DNA of 42,713 nucleotides from a virus (IMGVR_UViG_3300042564_000530:1-42713); one strand, 5' to 3'. Counted from the first letter of the stretch, positions 4,376 through 12,960 are shown. Notes: a model not told the origin generated them from the sequence alone. Translations and numbers: made by a program.

Positions 4376-5762
4376 TATTTCCTACACACCAACCCCCACA
4401 GTCACCCGGTTCATGCAATCGGACAAGAAGATGCGGGTCATCATGGGTCCTGTCGGCTCCGGCAAGTCCGTGGCCTGCTGCTTTGAGATTATCCGGCGTG
4501 CCAGCCAGCAGGCACCCAACGCCAATGGCATCCGCAAGACCCGCTGCGCTGTGGTCCGCGAAACTGTCCGCCAACTCTCCGATACCACGATCAAAACCTT
4601 CCTCGACTGGTTCCCTCCGGGGGTCTGTGGTCACTTCATGCGCACCACCAAGACCTACTTCTTCAAGGTGGGTGACGTGGAGTGCGAGATCATGTTCCGC
4701 GCGCTGGACGACGCGGATGACGTGGCCAACCTCAACTCTCTCGAACTGACCTTCGCGTGGTTCAACGAGTGCAGGGACATCCACCCGGATATTGTCGACG
4801 CGATGTCCAAACGTGTGGGTCGTTTCCCCTCAGCCAAGGATGGCGGGGCGACGTGGCACGGGATGTGGGCGGATACCAACCCTCCGACCATGGACACGTG
4901 GTGGTTCTACCAGATGGAGAAGATCGACCCGAAGGACGGGGTCAGCCCCAACAACAACGGGTGGGATGTGTTCAAGCAGCCGTCGGGGCGCAGCCCCTAC
5001 GCGGAGAACATCGAGAACCTGCCGGACGGGTACTACGACACCCAAGGCCGATCGGAGGAGTACGTCAGGGTCTTCATCGACGGGGAGTACGGGCTTAGCC
5101 TTGCCGGCACGCCGGTGTTCAAATACTTCCGGCCGGACTACCACATGGCCAAGACGCCGCTCAAAGCCATCACCAATGGCACGAGACCGATTATCGTGGG
5201 GATGGACCTCGGGCTCACGCCCGCGGCCGTCATCGGACAGCAGGACCCACGAGGCCGGGCGCTGGTGCTCGCAGAGGCGGTCAGTTACGACATGGGCATC
5301 CAGAGGTTCATGCGCACAGTGCTCAAGCCCCTGCTCTACGAGAAGTTCGCCGGGGCGCCCATCATCATTGTGGTTGACCCAGCCGGGACACAGCGAGCCC
5401 AGACCGACGAGCGCTCCGCGGTCGACATCATCAAGGCCGAAGGGTTCAGGGTCATGCCCGCCCGGACCAACAACATCACCCCGCGCATCGCCGCGGTCGA
5501 CGACTACCTCATGCGACAGGTCGACGGTGACCCGGGGTTCCTCATGGACCCCAGCTGCATCCGGCTTAAGGCAGCCCTGATGGGCGGCTACCGGTTCAAG
5601 AAGAACGGCGACGGGTTGGAGAAGTCGGGCGATGCCGGCAAGCACAGCCACATTGGCGACGCGATTAGCTATCTGATGATGCACATCGGCAGTCTCGACA
5701 GTGGCGCGATGATGCACACGCGGCGAGAGGTGAAGCGAGTTGACGCCAAAGGGTGGGCGTGA
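4365..5762 (+). CDS. terL: Terminase large subunit (packaging ATPase-nuclease)
   Basis: TerL powers DNA translocation into the procapsid and cuts the concatemer. In the 465-aa protein starting at ATG 4365, Walker A is GPVGSGKS at residues 28-35. The Walker B strand is LTFAWFNE at 128-135, with the catalytic Glu at its end. The RNase H-like nuclease domain occupies about 270-440, with acidic residues at D281 (IIVGMDLG), D338 (IIIVVDPAG) and D432 (HSHIGDAISY), the usual three-carboxylate arrangement. Length fits podoviral TerL proteins (450-550 aa). Starting upstream at TTG 4356 would add only three residues. It is followed by an intrinsic terminator, so packaging and structural genes are separate transcription units. 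Confidence 0.95.
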   Translation: MPLDISYTPTPTVTRFMQSDKKMRVIMGPVGSGKSVACCFEIIRRASQQAPNANGIRKTRCAVVRETVRQLSDTTIKTFLDWFPPGVCGHFMRTTKTYFFKVGDVECEIMFRALDDADDVANLNSLELTFAWFNECRDIHPDIVDAMSKRVGRFPSAKDGGATWHGMWADTNPPTMDTWWFYQMEKIDPKDGVSPNNNGWDVFKQPSGRSPYAENIENLPDGYYDTQGRSEEYVRVFIDGEYGLSLAGTPVFKYFRPDYHMAKTPLKAITNGTRPIIVGMDLGLTPAAVIGQQDPRGRALVLAEAVSYDMGIQRFMRTVLKPLLYEKFAGAPIIIVVDPAGTQRAQTDERSAVDIIKAEGFRVMPARTNNITPRIAAVDDYLMRQVDGDPGFLMDPSCIRLKAALMGGYRFKKNGDGLEKSGDAGKHSHIGDAISYLMMHIGSLDSGAMMHTRREVKRVDAKGWA

Positions 5763-5815
5763 TACATAAAGTGTACCGGCGGATTCTCCTCCCTCGTCCG
5801 CTGCCTGCTCGACCT

Positions 5816-5850
5816 AACCCCTCCGGCCCACCCCCGGAGGGGTTTCTCTT
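5816..5850 (+). terminator. Intrinsic terminator after terL
   Basis: An eleven-pair stem (AACCCCTCCGG at 5816-5826 with CCGGAGGGGTT at 5834-5844) and a seven-base loop, followed by the pyrimidine tract TCTCTT. It ends transcription from the terminase unit, directly before the promoter at 5849. Confidence 0.8.
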
Positions 5851-5877
5851 GCTAGATGCGCGCAGCCGGGTTATATT
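5849..5877 (+). promoter_or_regulatory. Sigma70-like promoter for the head-gene operon
   Basis: TTGCTA (5849-5854, four of six) and TATATT (5872-5877, five of six) are 17 bases apart, and transcription would begin near 5884, twenty bases before the first gene. Its position immediately after a terminator, ahead of a long run of co-directional structural genes, supports a real promoter. Confidence 0.6.
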
Positions 5878-5903
5878 CTGTCAACTTGCAAGGGAGGTCC
5901 GTC

Positions 5904-6113
5904 ATGGACAAGAAGAAATCACTGGCGCCGAAGAAGTCCCCGCGTCCTATGGATGCAGAGACGGGACGCGCAAATGCGACCCTGACTCGCGCCATGGGCG
6001 GTGCTGCGGCACGTGAGCGGCAGGATGCCGAGGCTGGGCGCAAGATGGCTGCTAAGCCGGCCAAGGCTGGCATGAAGTCCAGCCCGCGCCCCAAGAAGAA
6101 CCCGATGTACTGA
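5904..6113 (+). CDS. Basic microprotein, 69 aa
   Basis: A Lys/Arg/Ala-rich protein: it starts MDKKKSLAPKKSPRPM, has a predicted helix around GGAAARERQDAEAGRKMAAK, and ends SPRPKKNPMY. No domain recognised. It is expected to be a nucleic-acid- or virion-associated basic protein. ATG 5904 has AGGGAGG upstream, a very strong ribosome site; the in-frame start at 5856 lies in the promoter spacer, before the predicted transcription start, and can be excluded. First gene of the head operon, upstream of another basic microprotein and the portal. Confidence 0.7.
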   Translation: MDKKKSLAPKKSPRPMDAETGRANATLTRAMGGAAARERQDAEAGRKMAAKPAKAGMKSSPRPKKNPMY

Positions 6114-6123
6114 GGAGTTCACC

Positions 6124-6339
6124 ATGGCACCGAAGACACCAATCAAGACCGGTCGCAAGCCGACCACCGTCAACAAAGACAACTTCGGCACCGGCTACGC
6201 GAAGATGGTGACCGCAAACAAGCTGGACAAAGCTGGTTTGCCGGGTGCCGCGAAGAAGATGTCGCGGGAGGCGCTGGACATGATGGACAAGGGATCGCAC
6301 CGCCTGCAGAAAGACTTTGGCAAGCGCAAGAAGCCGTAA
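6124..6339 (+). CDS. Basic microprotein, 71 aa, before the portal
   Basis: Begins MAPKTPIKTGRKPTTVNKDN and ends RLQKDFGKRKKP. The central part (KMVTANKLDKAGLPGAAKKM) is helical. It is rich in Lys at both ends and lacks Cys and membrane segments. GAGGAG is just upstream of ATG 6124, indicating strong translation. Like its upstream neighbour it may be a minor virion protein bound to packaged DNA or an assembly helper at the portal; this is inferred from charge and position only. Confidence 0.7.
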   Translation: MAPKTPIKTGRKPTTVNKDNFGTGYAKMVTANKLDKAGLPGAAKKMSREALDMMDKGSHRLQKDFGKRKKP

Positions 6340-6352
6340 ATAGGAACTCACT

Positions 6353-8380
6353 ATGGCAGGTCTGACAATTCTCCGCGTCGTTGGTAACGATGAGCTTGTG
6401 CGCCAAGAGCGCGAACAGGCAGAGCGTGAACTCGCAGCGCGGCAGAGCAGCCCCGTCATGGTGGGTCTGACAGCGCACCTCAAGGAGTGCTGGGACGCAG
6501 CGCGCATCTCGCGTGACCCCATCACCGACATCATGCTCAAGGCCATGCGCCAGCGCAACGGTGAGTACGAGGCCGACAAGCTCCAGCGCATCCAAGAGCA
6601 GGGTGGCTCGGAAGTCTTCATGATGATTACCGAGGTCAAGTGCCGCGCTGCGGAGAGCTGGCTGCGGGACATCCTGCTCGACAACGGCACGCCACCGTGG
6701 GACATCGTGCCCACACCCATCCCAGACCTGTCGCCCAAAGAGGCGGAGGAGCTGCAGATGGCCTTCGCCGAGCGCGTGATGGAGATCGTCCAGTCGTCAG
6801 GGCAGGCCCCAAGCAAGAGCCAGATCAGCGAGCTTAAGGAGATGGTCGGGCAGGAGTTCCGGTTCAAAATCCTGCAGGCGGCGCAGAACCGCGTCGACAA
6901 GATGCGGATCAAGATCGAGGACCAGTTCGCTCAGGGCGGCTGGTCGGACTCGTTTAACGAGTTCATTACCGACCTCGTGACTTTCCCGGCGGCCTTCATC
7001 AAGGGGCCGATCGTCCGGCGCCAGCGGTACCTCAAGTGGGAGGGCAGCAAGCTCGTCCCCGGCGAGCGCATTGCGCCTGAGTATGAGCGGGTCAGCCCGT
7101 TCAACATCTACCCCGAGCCGGGCATCACCCGGATCAACGATGGCTACATCTTCGAATACCACGAACTGACGCGTACCCAGCTGGCCGATCTCATCGGTGT
7201 GCCGGGCTACGACGACGCTGCCATCCGCAAGGTGCTCGAAGTGGGCAACACCCAGTCATGGGTGCAGGAGTGGCAGAAGGACTCACGCGAGGAGGAGGAG
7301 CGCAAGTTCCACACCGAGCTGCGCCCGACCGAGGTCTACGACACGCTGGAGTTCTGGGGCAAGATCAGCGGCCGGATGCTGCGCGAGTGGGGCATGACCG
7401 AGGAGGAAGTGCCTGACGTCGACCGCGAGTACGACGCTAACGTCTGGACCGTGGGGAACTACATCATCAAGGCGGTGCTCAACTACGACCCGCTCGGCGA
7501 GAAGCCCTACGCCAAGACCAGCTTCATCAAGCAGCCCGGCGCCTTCTGGGGCAAGGCCATCCCCGAGATCATCGAGGACATCCAGAACGTCTGCAACGCT
7601 GCAGCCCGGGCTCTGGTCAACAACATGGCGATCGCCTCCGGGCCGCAGGTCGAGGTTAACCTCGAACGTCTGCCTCCCAACGAGGACATCACCCAGCTGC
7701 AGCCGTGGAAAATCTGGCAGGTGATGAACGACCCGCTGGGTTCGTCGGCTCCGGCAGTGCGGTTCAACCAGCCCAACGACAACGCCAACACGCTGGTGGG
7801 GGTCTACGACCGCTTCTCGCGCATGGCGGACGACCACAGCGGCATCCCGGCCTACATCTACGGCGACACCAACGTGCAGGGGGCAGGGCGCACCGCGTCG
7901 GGCCTCTCCATGCTGATGGGCTCCGCGGGCAAGGGCATCCGGCAGGTGGTGATGCACATCGACAGCGACGTGCTCAAGACCATCGTGCAGCGCCAGTTCG
8001 TCTACAACATGCGTTACGATCCGGACGAGTCGATCAAGGGCGACGCACAGGTCGTTGCCAAGGGCGCGGTTAACCTCGCTGTCAAGGAGACGGTCAACGT
8101 CCGCCGCGTGGAGTTCCTCAACGCCACGGCCAACGAGTTCGACATCAACATCATCGGGCCGCAGGGTCGCGCCGCGCTGCTGCGTGAAGTCGCTAAGGGG
8201 CTGCAGATGTCGGTTGACGACATCGTCCCGTCGCGTGAGAAGCTGGCGATGAATGAGCGGCTTGCTGCTGCGTCGCAGCAGATGCCGGCACCCGGGGGCG
8301 GGCAGCCCGCGGCACAGAACACGGACCTCGCCGGCGCACCGGCCGGTGGTACCAACCTCATAAACGGGGGGCCGCAGTGA
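6353..8380 (+). CDS. Portal protein, 675 aa
   Basis: The portal dodecamer sits at one capsid vertex, passes DNA during packaging and ejection and nucleates assembly. The protein follows TerL and precedes scaffold and capsid genes, the usual place. Length suits podoviral portals of the larger kind (about 600-750 aa). Visible features: a helical N-terminus (MRQRNGEYEADKLQRIQEQG), the wing and stem region with ITDLVTFPAAFIKGPIVRRQ and FNIYPEPGITRINDGYIFE, a later segment WGKAIPEIIEDIQNVCNAAA typical of portal clip and stem helices, GAGRTASGLSMLMGSAGKGI, and a Gln/Pro/Ala-rich C-terminal tail that may form the barrel's end. Start ATG 6353. The next gene overlaps by four bases. The call is by architecture and context. 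Confidence 0.88.
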   Translation: MAGLTILRVVGNDELVRQEREQAERELAARQSSPVMVGLTAHLKECWDAARISRDPITDIMLKAMRQRNGEYEADKLQRIQEQGGSEVFMMITEVKCRAAESWLRDILLDNGTPPWDIVPTPIPDLSPKEAEELQMAFAERVMEIVQSSGQAPSKSQISELKEMVGQEFRFKILQAAQNRVDKMRIKIEDQFAQGGWSDSFNEFITDLVTFPAAFIKGPIVRRQRYLKWEGSKLVPGERIAPEYERVSPFNIYPEPGITRINDGYIFEYHELTRTQLADLIGVPGYDDAAIRKVLEVGNTQSWVQEWQKDSREEEERKFHTELRPTEVYDTLEFWGKISGRMLREWGMTEEEVPDVDREYDANVWTVGNYIIKAVLNYDPLGEKPYAKTSFIKQPGAFWGKAIPEIIEDIQNVCNAAARALVNNMAIASGPQVEVNLERLPPNEDITQLQPWKIWQVMNDPLGSSAPAVRFNQPNDNANTLVGVYDRFSRMADDHSGIPAYIYGDTNVQGAGRTASGLSMLMGSAGKGIRQVVMHIDSDVLKTIVQRQFVYNMRYDPDESIKGDAQVVAKGAVNLAVKETVNVRRVEFLNATANEFDINIIGPQGRAALLREVAKGLQMSVDDIVPSREKLAMNERLAAASQQMPAPGGGQPAAQNTDLAGAPAGGTNLINGGPQ

Positions 8381-8604
8381 AGCAGGCCACCCCCGAAGTA
8401 ATCCTCGCGCTGGCCAACAGCGTCCGTCAATACCCAGTCATCCAAGAGTGGCTGGGAGAGTGGCGGATGTCTGAGCTTGAACGGCTACCCAGCGTAGGAC
8501 AGAGCGTGACACTTGCACAGGGGCGGTGTCAGGTCTTAGGCGAGCTTTACAAGCTCGTCAGTGAGTCCCCTGACTTAGCAGCAAAGTCCCGTAGGGGCAG
8601 CTGA
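8377..8604 (+). CDS. Small unknown protein coupled to the portal, 75 aa
   Basis: The GTG start at 8377 overlaps the portal stop by four bases (GTGA), so translation is likely coupled. The protein begins MKQATPEVILALANSVRQYP and has a helical, mixed-charge body (VIQEWLGEWRMSELERLP). The C-terminus reads LYKLVSESPDLAAKSRRGS. No family recognised. Small proteins at this site in related podoviruses are often virion or assembly proteins of unknown function. Confidence 0.7.
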   Translation: MKQATPEVILALANSVRQYPVIQEWLGEWRMSELERLPSVGQSVTLAQGRCQVLGELYKLVSESPDLAAKSRRGS

Positions 8605-8636
8605 TCCAACCACGCACACCCGAGAGGAGCGTCCAA

Positions 8637-9632
8637 ATGGCTATTCCCGCGCAAATCCGCAAACAGTCCGAGGCTATCTCGAAGCTGTACGAAGACTTGA
8701 ACCCGACCGAAGGAGAACAATCTCCGGCGGAGGGTGAGGTCCAGCAGCCGACAGAAGCCGACGGTGAGAGCGGTTCTGCCGCTGAACCGGCGCCTGCAGA
8801 GCAAGGGCAAACCGGAACCACGAATGATAACCCGACCGCCGAGCAGCGTTACCGCACCCTCCAAGGGATGTACAACGCTGATACGGCCCGCCTTCGGGCG
8901 GAGAACAATCAGATGGGCCAACGCGTCACTCAGCTCGAACAGCTGATCGCGTCGCTTTCCGCGCCCCAGCAGGCACAACAACCTGCACAGGCAGCCGCGG
9001 CGAAGCTCATCACCGACAAGGACGTTGAGGATTACGGCGACTCGATCGAGGTCATGCGCCGTGCCGCCCGCGAAGAAGTTGCTGCAGCGCAGCAGGAAGT
9101 CGCGGAACTCAAGCGTTTGTTCATGCAGATGCAGACAAACGTAGTCCCCAAGGTGGAGAGCGTCGTACAGCGACAGGCCCTTAACTCTGAGCAAATGTTC
9201 TGGTCAGAACTGTCGGCGGAAGTCCCAGACTGGCGTGAAATCAACGCTGAGCAAGGCTTCCACAGCTGGCTGCTTGAGATCGACCCGCTGTCCGGCGTAT
9301 CCCGGCAGTCGTACCTCGATAACGCGCAGAATCAGCTGGACGCACGGCGGGTCGCAGGGTTCTTCAAGACGTGGCAGTCAATGAATGGCGGTTCTGTTGC
9401 TCAATCACCTCGGAACGTTGCCAGTTCTCAACTCGAAAAACAGATCGCACCGGGTCGCGGTCGTACAGCGGCGAGCACTCCTGCCGCCAATGACGGCAAG
9501 ACCTACGCCCGGGCGGACGTCGCCAAGTTCTTTGACGACGTGCGCAAAGGTCTGTATAAGGGTCGTGAGCAGGAGCGTGACCGGATCGAACGCGACATCT
9601 TCGCTGCACAGCGAGATGGCCGCATTACATAA
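8637..9632 (+). CDS. Scaffolding protein, 331 aa
   Basis: Scaffold proteins guide procapsid assembly and leave before DNA enters. This one directly precedes the major capsid gene and has the expected build: an acidic, Gln/Glu/Pro-rich disordered N-terminal third (residues 20-65), then strong coiled-coil helices (RLRAENNQMGQRVTQLEQLI, and later REEVAAAQQEVAELKRLFMQ), and a basic helical C-terminus (FFDDVRKGLYKGREQERDRI) of the kind that binds the capsid protein. No protease domain is visible. GAGAGGAG precedes ATG 8637. Function is based on composition and position; confidence is good. Confidence 0.85.
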   Translation: MAIPAQIRKQSEAISKLYEDLNPTEGEQSPAEGEVQQPTEADGESGSAAEPAPAEQGQTGTTNDNPTAEQRYRTLQGMYNADTARLRAENNQMGQRVTQLEQLIASLSAPQQAQQPAQAAAAKLITDKDVEDYGDSIEVMRRAAREEVAAAQQEVAELKRLFMQMQTNVVPKVESVVQRQALNSEQMFWSELSAEVPDWREINAEQGFHSWLLEIDPLSGVSRQSYLDNAQNQLDARRVAGFFKTWQSMNGGSVAQSPRNVASSQLEKQIAPGRGRTAASTPAANDGKTYARADVAKFFDDVRKGLYKGREQERDRIERDIFAAQRDGRIT

Positions 9633-9656
9633 ACTGGCTAAGTGAAAGGACACCAC

Positions 9657-10583
9657 ATGGCCTATCCCGTTGCTCCCGGCCGCCCCAACTACTCGGGTAA
9701 CTTCATCCCCGAGATTTGGTCCGGCAAACTGATCGAGAACTTCTACGACGCCACCGTGCTGTCGGCGATCTCGAACACCGACTACGAAGGCGAAATCCGC
9801 CGCATGGGCGATACGGTTAACATCCGTACCCAGCCCAACATCACCATCCGCGAGTACGTCAAGGGTCAAAACCTCGTCGTCGAAAACCCGGACTCGCCCA
9901 AGCTGCAGCTCCTGATCGACAAAGGCGAGTATTTCTCCTGCGTCGAAGACGACATCGACCGCGTTCAGTCGGACATCAAGCTGATGGACATGTGGTCGAA
10001 GGATGCTTCGGAGCAGATGAAGGTCAAGATCGACCAGCGCGTTCTGACCGACATGCTGCCGGACATCGCTGCTGCCAACAAAGGCGCGACCGCTGGCGCA
10101 CAGTCGGCTGCGTTCAACCTCGGCACCACCGGTTCGCCGCTGACCGTGACCAAGGATGGCGCTTCGACCACCACCCCGGTCATCGACCTGATCGTTGACA
10201 TGGGCACCGTGCTCGACGAGGCCAATGTGCCGGAGTCGGACCGCTTCCTCGTGATCCCGGCCCGCATGGCTGGTCTCATCAAGAAGTCGGAACTCAAGGA
10301 CGCTTCGCTCTCGGGCGACAGCGCGAGCCCGATCCGCAACGGCCGTCTCGGCATGATCGACCGCTTCACGCTCTACGTGTCGCACAACCTGAACGTCTCG
10401 TCCGGCAAGACCTCGATCATCGCCGGTCACAAGATGGGCTTCACCTTCGCGTCGCAGATGACTGAGATGGAAACTATCCGCGCTCAGTCCACCTTCGGCA
10501 ACATCGTGCGCGGCCTGCAGGTGTACGGCTACAAGGTCACTAAGGGCGAGGCGCTGGCACAAGCCGTCGTCCAGTTCGCATAA
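9657..10583 (+). CDS. Major capsid protein, 308 aa
   Basis: Begins MAYPVAPGRPNYSGNFIPEI, followed by WSGKLIENFYDATVLSAISN, an N-arm and E-loop layout common to HK97-fold capsid proteins of aquatic podoviruses. The middle (ITIREYVKGQNLVVENPDSP) resembles the E-loop and spine helix, and the C-terminal part (MTEMETIRAQSTFGNIVRGL) resembles the A-domain. The start is ATG 9657, since GAAAGGACACCAC precedes it; GTG 9642 lies before that ribosome site. It follows the scaffold gene and precedes two probable head-surface proteins with hairpins behind them. Position, size and fold-like pattern make this the main shell protein. Confidence 0.92.
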   Translation: MAYPVAPGRPNYSGNFIPEIWSGKLIENFYDATVLSAISNTDYEGEIRRMGDTVNIRTQPNITIREYVKGQNLVVENPDSPKLQLLIDKGEYFSCVEDDIDRVQSDIKLMDMWSKDASEQMKVKIDQRVLTDMLPDIAAANKGATAGAQSAAFNLGTTGSPLTVTKDGASTTTPVIDLIVDMGTVLDEANVPESDRFLVIPARMAGLIKKSELKDASLSGDSASPIRNGRLGMIDRFTLYVSHNLNVSSGKTSIIAGHKMGFTFASQMTEMETIRAQSTFGNIVRGLQVYGYKVTKGEALAQAVVQFA

Positions 10584-10595
10584 GGAGAACCAGCA

Positions 10596-11072
10596 ATGAC
10601 TGCCTACACTGACTCCCTTGGGTTCGCCAAGAACTCGGCTGGCTTCTCGGCCAACTACACCGACCGCGTCAGCGTGATCGAGATCGACCTCGACTTCGCC
10701 AAGATCGCGGCAGCCCGCACCGCCGCAAGCGCAGCCGCGCTGGCAGCGACTGACACGCTGGTCATCGGCACCCTGCCCAAAGGCGCCTTCGTCCTTGGCG
10801 GCGTGGCCACGCTCGTTCGCGCCGAAGGCGCTGCGGGTAACGTCGACGTCGGCATCGGCGGCGGCACCGTGGACTTCTGGGTCGATGGCTTCGACCTGAA
10901 CGCCGCGGTTGGCACCACCGGTGGCTACGCTGATGCGGCAGCCTACTACTGCGCCGTCGATACCAGCGTCCTGCTGACCCTGAACTCCAACAGCATCAAC
11001 GCAGCTCGCGTTAAGGTCTCGTTGGCAGTGGTCAATATGGGCGCTGAACTCGGCACCATTCCGTCGGCCTAA
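10596..11072 (+). CDS. Probable head decoration or minor capsid protein, 158 aa
   Basis: Lies 12 bases after the capsid gene with AAGGAG as ribosome site. The sequence is Ala/Val/Gly-rich and beta-like, with DRVSVIEIDLDFAKIAAART, then VIGTLPKGAFVLGGVATLVR, and an ordered end (ARVKVSLAVVNMGAEL). This pattern, a short beta-sandwich protein right after the capsid gene, is typical of capsid decoration or head-fibre proteins in podoviruses of water bacteria. It has no membrane segment or signal. A UUCG hairpin follows the stop. Role inferred, not shown. Confidence 0.6.
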   Translation: MTAYTDSLGFAKNSAGFSANYTDRVSVIEIDLDFAKIAAARTAASAAALAATDTLVIGTLPKGAFVLGGVATLVRAEGAAGNVDVGIGGGTVDFWVDGFDLNAAVGTTGGYADAAAYYCAVDTSVLLTLNSNSINAARVKVSLAVVNMGAELGTIPSA

Positions 11073-11073
11073 T

Positions 11074-11095
11074 GATGGGGGCTTCGGCCCCCATC
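11074..11095 (+). other. Post-stop UUCG hairpin
   Basis: Nine-pair stem GATGGGGGC (11074-11082) with GCCCCCATC (11087-11095), loop TTCG. It begins right after the stop of the decoration-like gene. No T-run follows, so it is more likely a transcript-stabilising or partial-attenuation hairpin than a strong terminator. Confidence 0.7.
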
Positions 11096-11117
11096 TCCCA
11101 ACAAAAGGAGACTGAAA

Positions 11118-11546
11118 ATGGGTGTCTATAGCGGTATCTCGCAGGACAACGTCCGGATCAACAGCGGCAATGCAACCCTGCAGACGCTGACTGTTACCGG
11201 CGACTTGACTGCTTCGGGCGGCGTGACCCTCCCGGTCGCGGCTGTTGCCGCAGCTGGTTCGGACAACACGAACGCTGGTGCCATCGCTGCCTATGGCGTG
11301 GTTCATGCAACTGGTGCTGATGGCACCAAGGGTGTGAAGCTGCCGGCAGCTGCGGCTGGCAAGATCGTCATCGTGAAGAACGCTGACGCTGCCAACGCGG
11401 TCTTGAAGGTGTACCCCGGTGCAAGCGACAAGATCAACAGCGGCACGGCTACCACTGGCTCGCTGAACATGGCAGCTAAGACTGCTGCGATGTTCGTCGC
11501 CATCGACGACGTGGATTGGTTCACCATTCCGCTGTTGCCGTCGTAA
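11118..11546 (+). CDS. Beta-rich structural protein, 142 aa
   Basis: Begins MGVYSGISQDNVRINSGNAT with LQTLTVTGDLTASGGVTLPV, a beta-repeat opening typical of phage fibre and head-surface proteins. The C-terminus (KTAAMFVAIDDVDWFTIPLL) closes with an aromatic strand. It has no cysteine and no charge clusters. Preceded by AAAGGAGA and flanked on both sides by UUCG hairpins, like the decoration-like gene before it. Probable capsid-associated fibre or decoration protein; inferred from composition and location directly behind the head genes. Confidence 0.6.
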   Translation: MGVYSGISQDNVRINSGNATLQTLTVTGDLTASGGVTLPVAAVAAAGSDNTNAGAIAAYGVVHATGADGTKGVKLPAAAAGKIVIVKNADAANAVLKVYPGASDKINSGTATTGSLNMAAKTAAMFVAIDDVDWFTIPLLPS

Positions 11547-11551
11547 TAATC

Positions 11552-11579
11552 GCGAGGCCCTTCGGGGCCTCGCTTCTTC
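11552..11579 (+). terminator. UUCG hairpin with pyrimidine tail after the 142-aa gene
   Basis: A nine-pair stem GCGAGGCCC (11552-11560) with GGGCCTCGC (11565-11573) and loop TTCG, followed by TTCTTC. It begins five bases after a stop codon. The tail is weak, so it may be a leaky terminator lowering expression of the downstream genes relative to capsid. Confidence 0.65.
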
Positions 11580-11591
11580 AAGGAGCGCACC

Positions 11592-12554
11592 ATGGCCACC
11601 AACCTGACAGCAGAAAAAGTTAAAGACAGCTTCTCGCAACTGCTGCACATCGACGGCGGGCCTGAGGCTACGCCCAAGACGGTGTATAGCGGCACGGGCA
11701 CGGCGACTGCGCTCAAGGTCGGCACGACCAACATCGAGGTCGACAACATTCGGGTCGATGGCAACACCATCAGCACGAGGGATACCAACGGCGACTTGAT
11801 CCTGTCCCCGAACGGCACCGGCGCCGTCGTGATGGGCAACGTGGAGATCACCGGAGGCACGATCACCGGGACGAGTTTCCCCGGCAGCTTCACGGGCATC
11901 GTCCTTATTGAGTCCGGCACGCTGTCCACCGGCGACGCCGAGACTGGTCTCACGATCACCGAGAACACGATCTCGGCAGACGGGACCGACACCAACATCA
12001 ATATCAACATCACGCCCAAAGGCACGGGCGAGGTGAACGTCACGAACATCGACGTCTTGAGCGGCAAGGTTCCGTACAGCACGATCACTGGTCGCGCCTA
12101 TGCAGCGTTCTCGGATGTCACGGACCAGACCGGCAGCGTGTCTGCGGCCACGGCGGTCAAGTTCAGCACTACGGAAGTGACGGGCGCCGGCATCACCATG
12201 GTGACAGATGGCACGAATTTGACGCGCCTGACCTTCGCCGCGGCCGGGACCTACATGGTCGCGCCCAGTCTGCAACTGGCAAACTCTGACAGCAACGACC
12301 ACGACGCGACTATCTGGTTCGCGCTGGATGGTACAAACATTGCACGGTCTGCCACCCGGATCACTGTACCGAAAGCGACAGATGGCGGCGCGGCCTACTT
12401 CCAGATCGTTTTCTACGTAACGGTCACCGCCGGGCAGTACGTGCAGGTGCTGTGGTTGCCAGAGAACGCGGCTGTAACACTAGACCACACCGCGGCTGGC
12501 GCCATTGCTCCGGTAACTCCTTCGGCGATCATCGTAACCGAAAGGATCGCGTGA
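11592..12554 (+). CDS. Fibre-type virion protein with C-terminal jelly-roll-like domain, 320 aa
   Basis: N-terminal third contains the beta-repeat motif VDNIRVDGNTISTRDTNGDL followed by LSPNGTGAVVMGN, and a second copy of the kind ITENTISADGTDTNINI with ITPKGTGEVNV. These 'N-I-S-T/A ... G-T-G' triplets are common in trimeric tail- or head-fibre shafts of marine phages. The C-terminal half (from about residue 180) reads AFSDVTDQTGSVSAATAVKF, then LTFAAAGTYMVAPSLQLANS and VTAGQYVQVLWLPENAAVTL, which looks like a C1q/TNF-like jelly roll that trimerises and can bind ligand. Probably a head or tail fibre. The next gene starts inside its stop codon. Confidence 0.65.
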   Translation: MATNLTAEKVKDSFSQLLHIDGGPEATPKTVYSGTGTATALKVGTTNIEVDNIRVDGNTISTRDTNGDLILSPNGTGAVVMGNVEITGGTITGTSFPGSFTGIVLIESGTLSTGDAETGLTITENTISADGTDTNININITPKGTGEVNVTNIDVLSGKVPYSTITGRAYAAFSDVTDQTGSVSAATAVKFSTTEVTGAGITMVTDGTNLTRLTFAAAGTYMVAPSLQLANSDSNDHDATIWFALDGTNIARSATRITVPKATDGGAAYFQIVFYVTVTAGQYVQVLWLPENAAVTLDHTAAGAIAPVTPSAIIVTERIA

Positions 12555-12808
12555 TGGCCAAGACCCCCGCATGGACCCGCAAAGAGGGTAAGGCCGAGAG
12601 CGGCGGGCTCAACGCCAAAGGGCGTGCGTCCTACAACAAGGCGAACCCCGGCAAGCCGGGGCTCAAGGCACCGCAGCCTGAGGGTGGCCCGCGCCGCGAC
12701 AGCTTCTGCGCCCGGATGGAGGGCATGAAGAAGAAGCTGACGTCGAAGAAAACGGCCAACGACCCGAACAGCCGGATCAACAAGTCACTGCGCGCGTGGA
12801 ACTGCTGA
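12554..12808 (+). CDS. Basic Cys-containing small phage protein, 84 aa
   Basis: Begins MAKTPAWTRKEGKAESGGLN, has ASYNKANPGKPGLKAPQPEG, FCARMEGMKKKLTSKKTAND and ends INKSLRAWNC. This sequence pattern (AWTRKEGK...GGLNAKGRASYN...FCARM.GM...S.RKW.C) is one I know from many marine podoviruses, where it is annotated as a conserved protein of unknown function (I believe DUF6321, not verified). The fixed cysteines suggest a small folded, perhaps metal- or disulphide-stabilised, basic protein. ATG 12554 overlaps the preceding stop by one base. The next microprotein starts in its stop codon in the same way. Confidence 0.75.
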   Translation: MAKTPAWTRKEGKAESGGLNAKGRASYNKANPGKPGLKAPQPEGGPRRDSFCARMEGMKKKLTSKKTANDPNSRINKSLRAWNC

Positions 12809-12960
12809 TGCCAAAGGCACCGTGGGACAAGCCCAACCCTAAGGGCAAGTCGACGCCGCTGACACCGGCGCAGAAGACTAAGGCTAAGGCCGCGGCGAAG
12901 AAGGCCGGTCGGCCGTACCCCAACCTCGTTGATAACATGAACGCCTCGCGGAGGAAGTGA
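12808..12960 (+). CDS. Basic microprotein, 50 aa
   Basis: ATG 12808 lies in the preceding gene's stop codon (TGATG). It encodes a Lys/Ala/Pro-rich peptide starting MPKAPWDKPNPKGKSTPLTP, with a helix of AKAAAKKAG type and the ending NLVDNMNASRRK. The tight overlap on one side, GGAGG of the next gene inside its end, and coding-like composition support a real gene. Probably a minor basic virion or DNA-associated protein. Confidence 0.6.
   Translation: MPKAPWDKPNPKGKSTPLTPAQKTKAKAAAKKAGRPYPNLVDNMNASRRK

Noticed and set aside
9405-12302. 965-aa open frame on the minus strand across scaffold, capsid and fibre genes
   Set aside because: It is antisense to several well-supported structural genes and has a repetitive Asp/Val/Arg/His composition caused by the GC-rich codon bias of the plus strand; no ribosome site or family motif.
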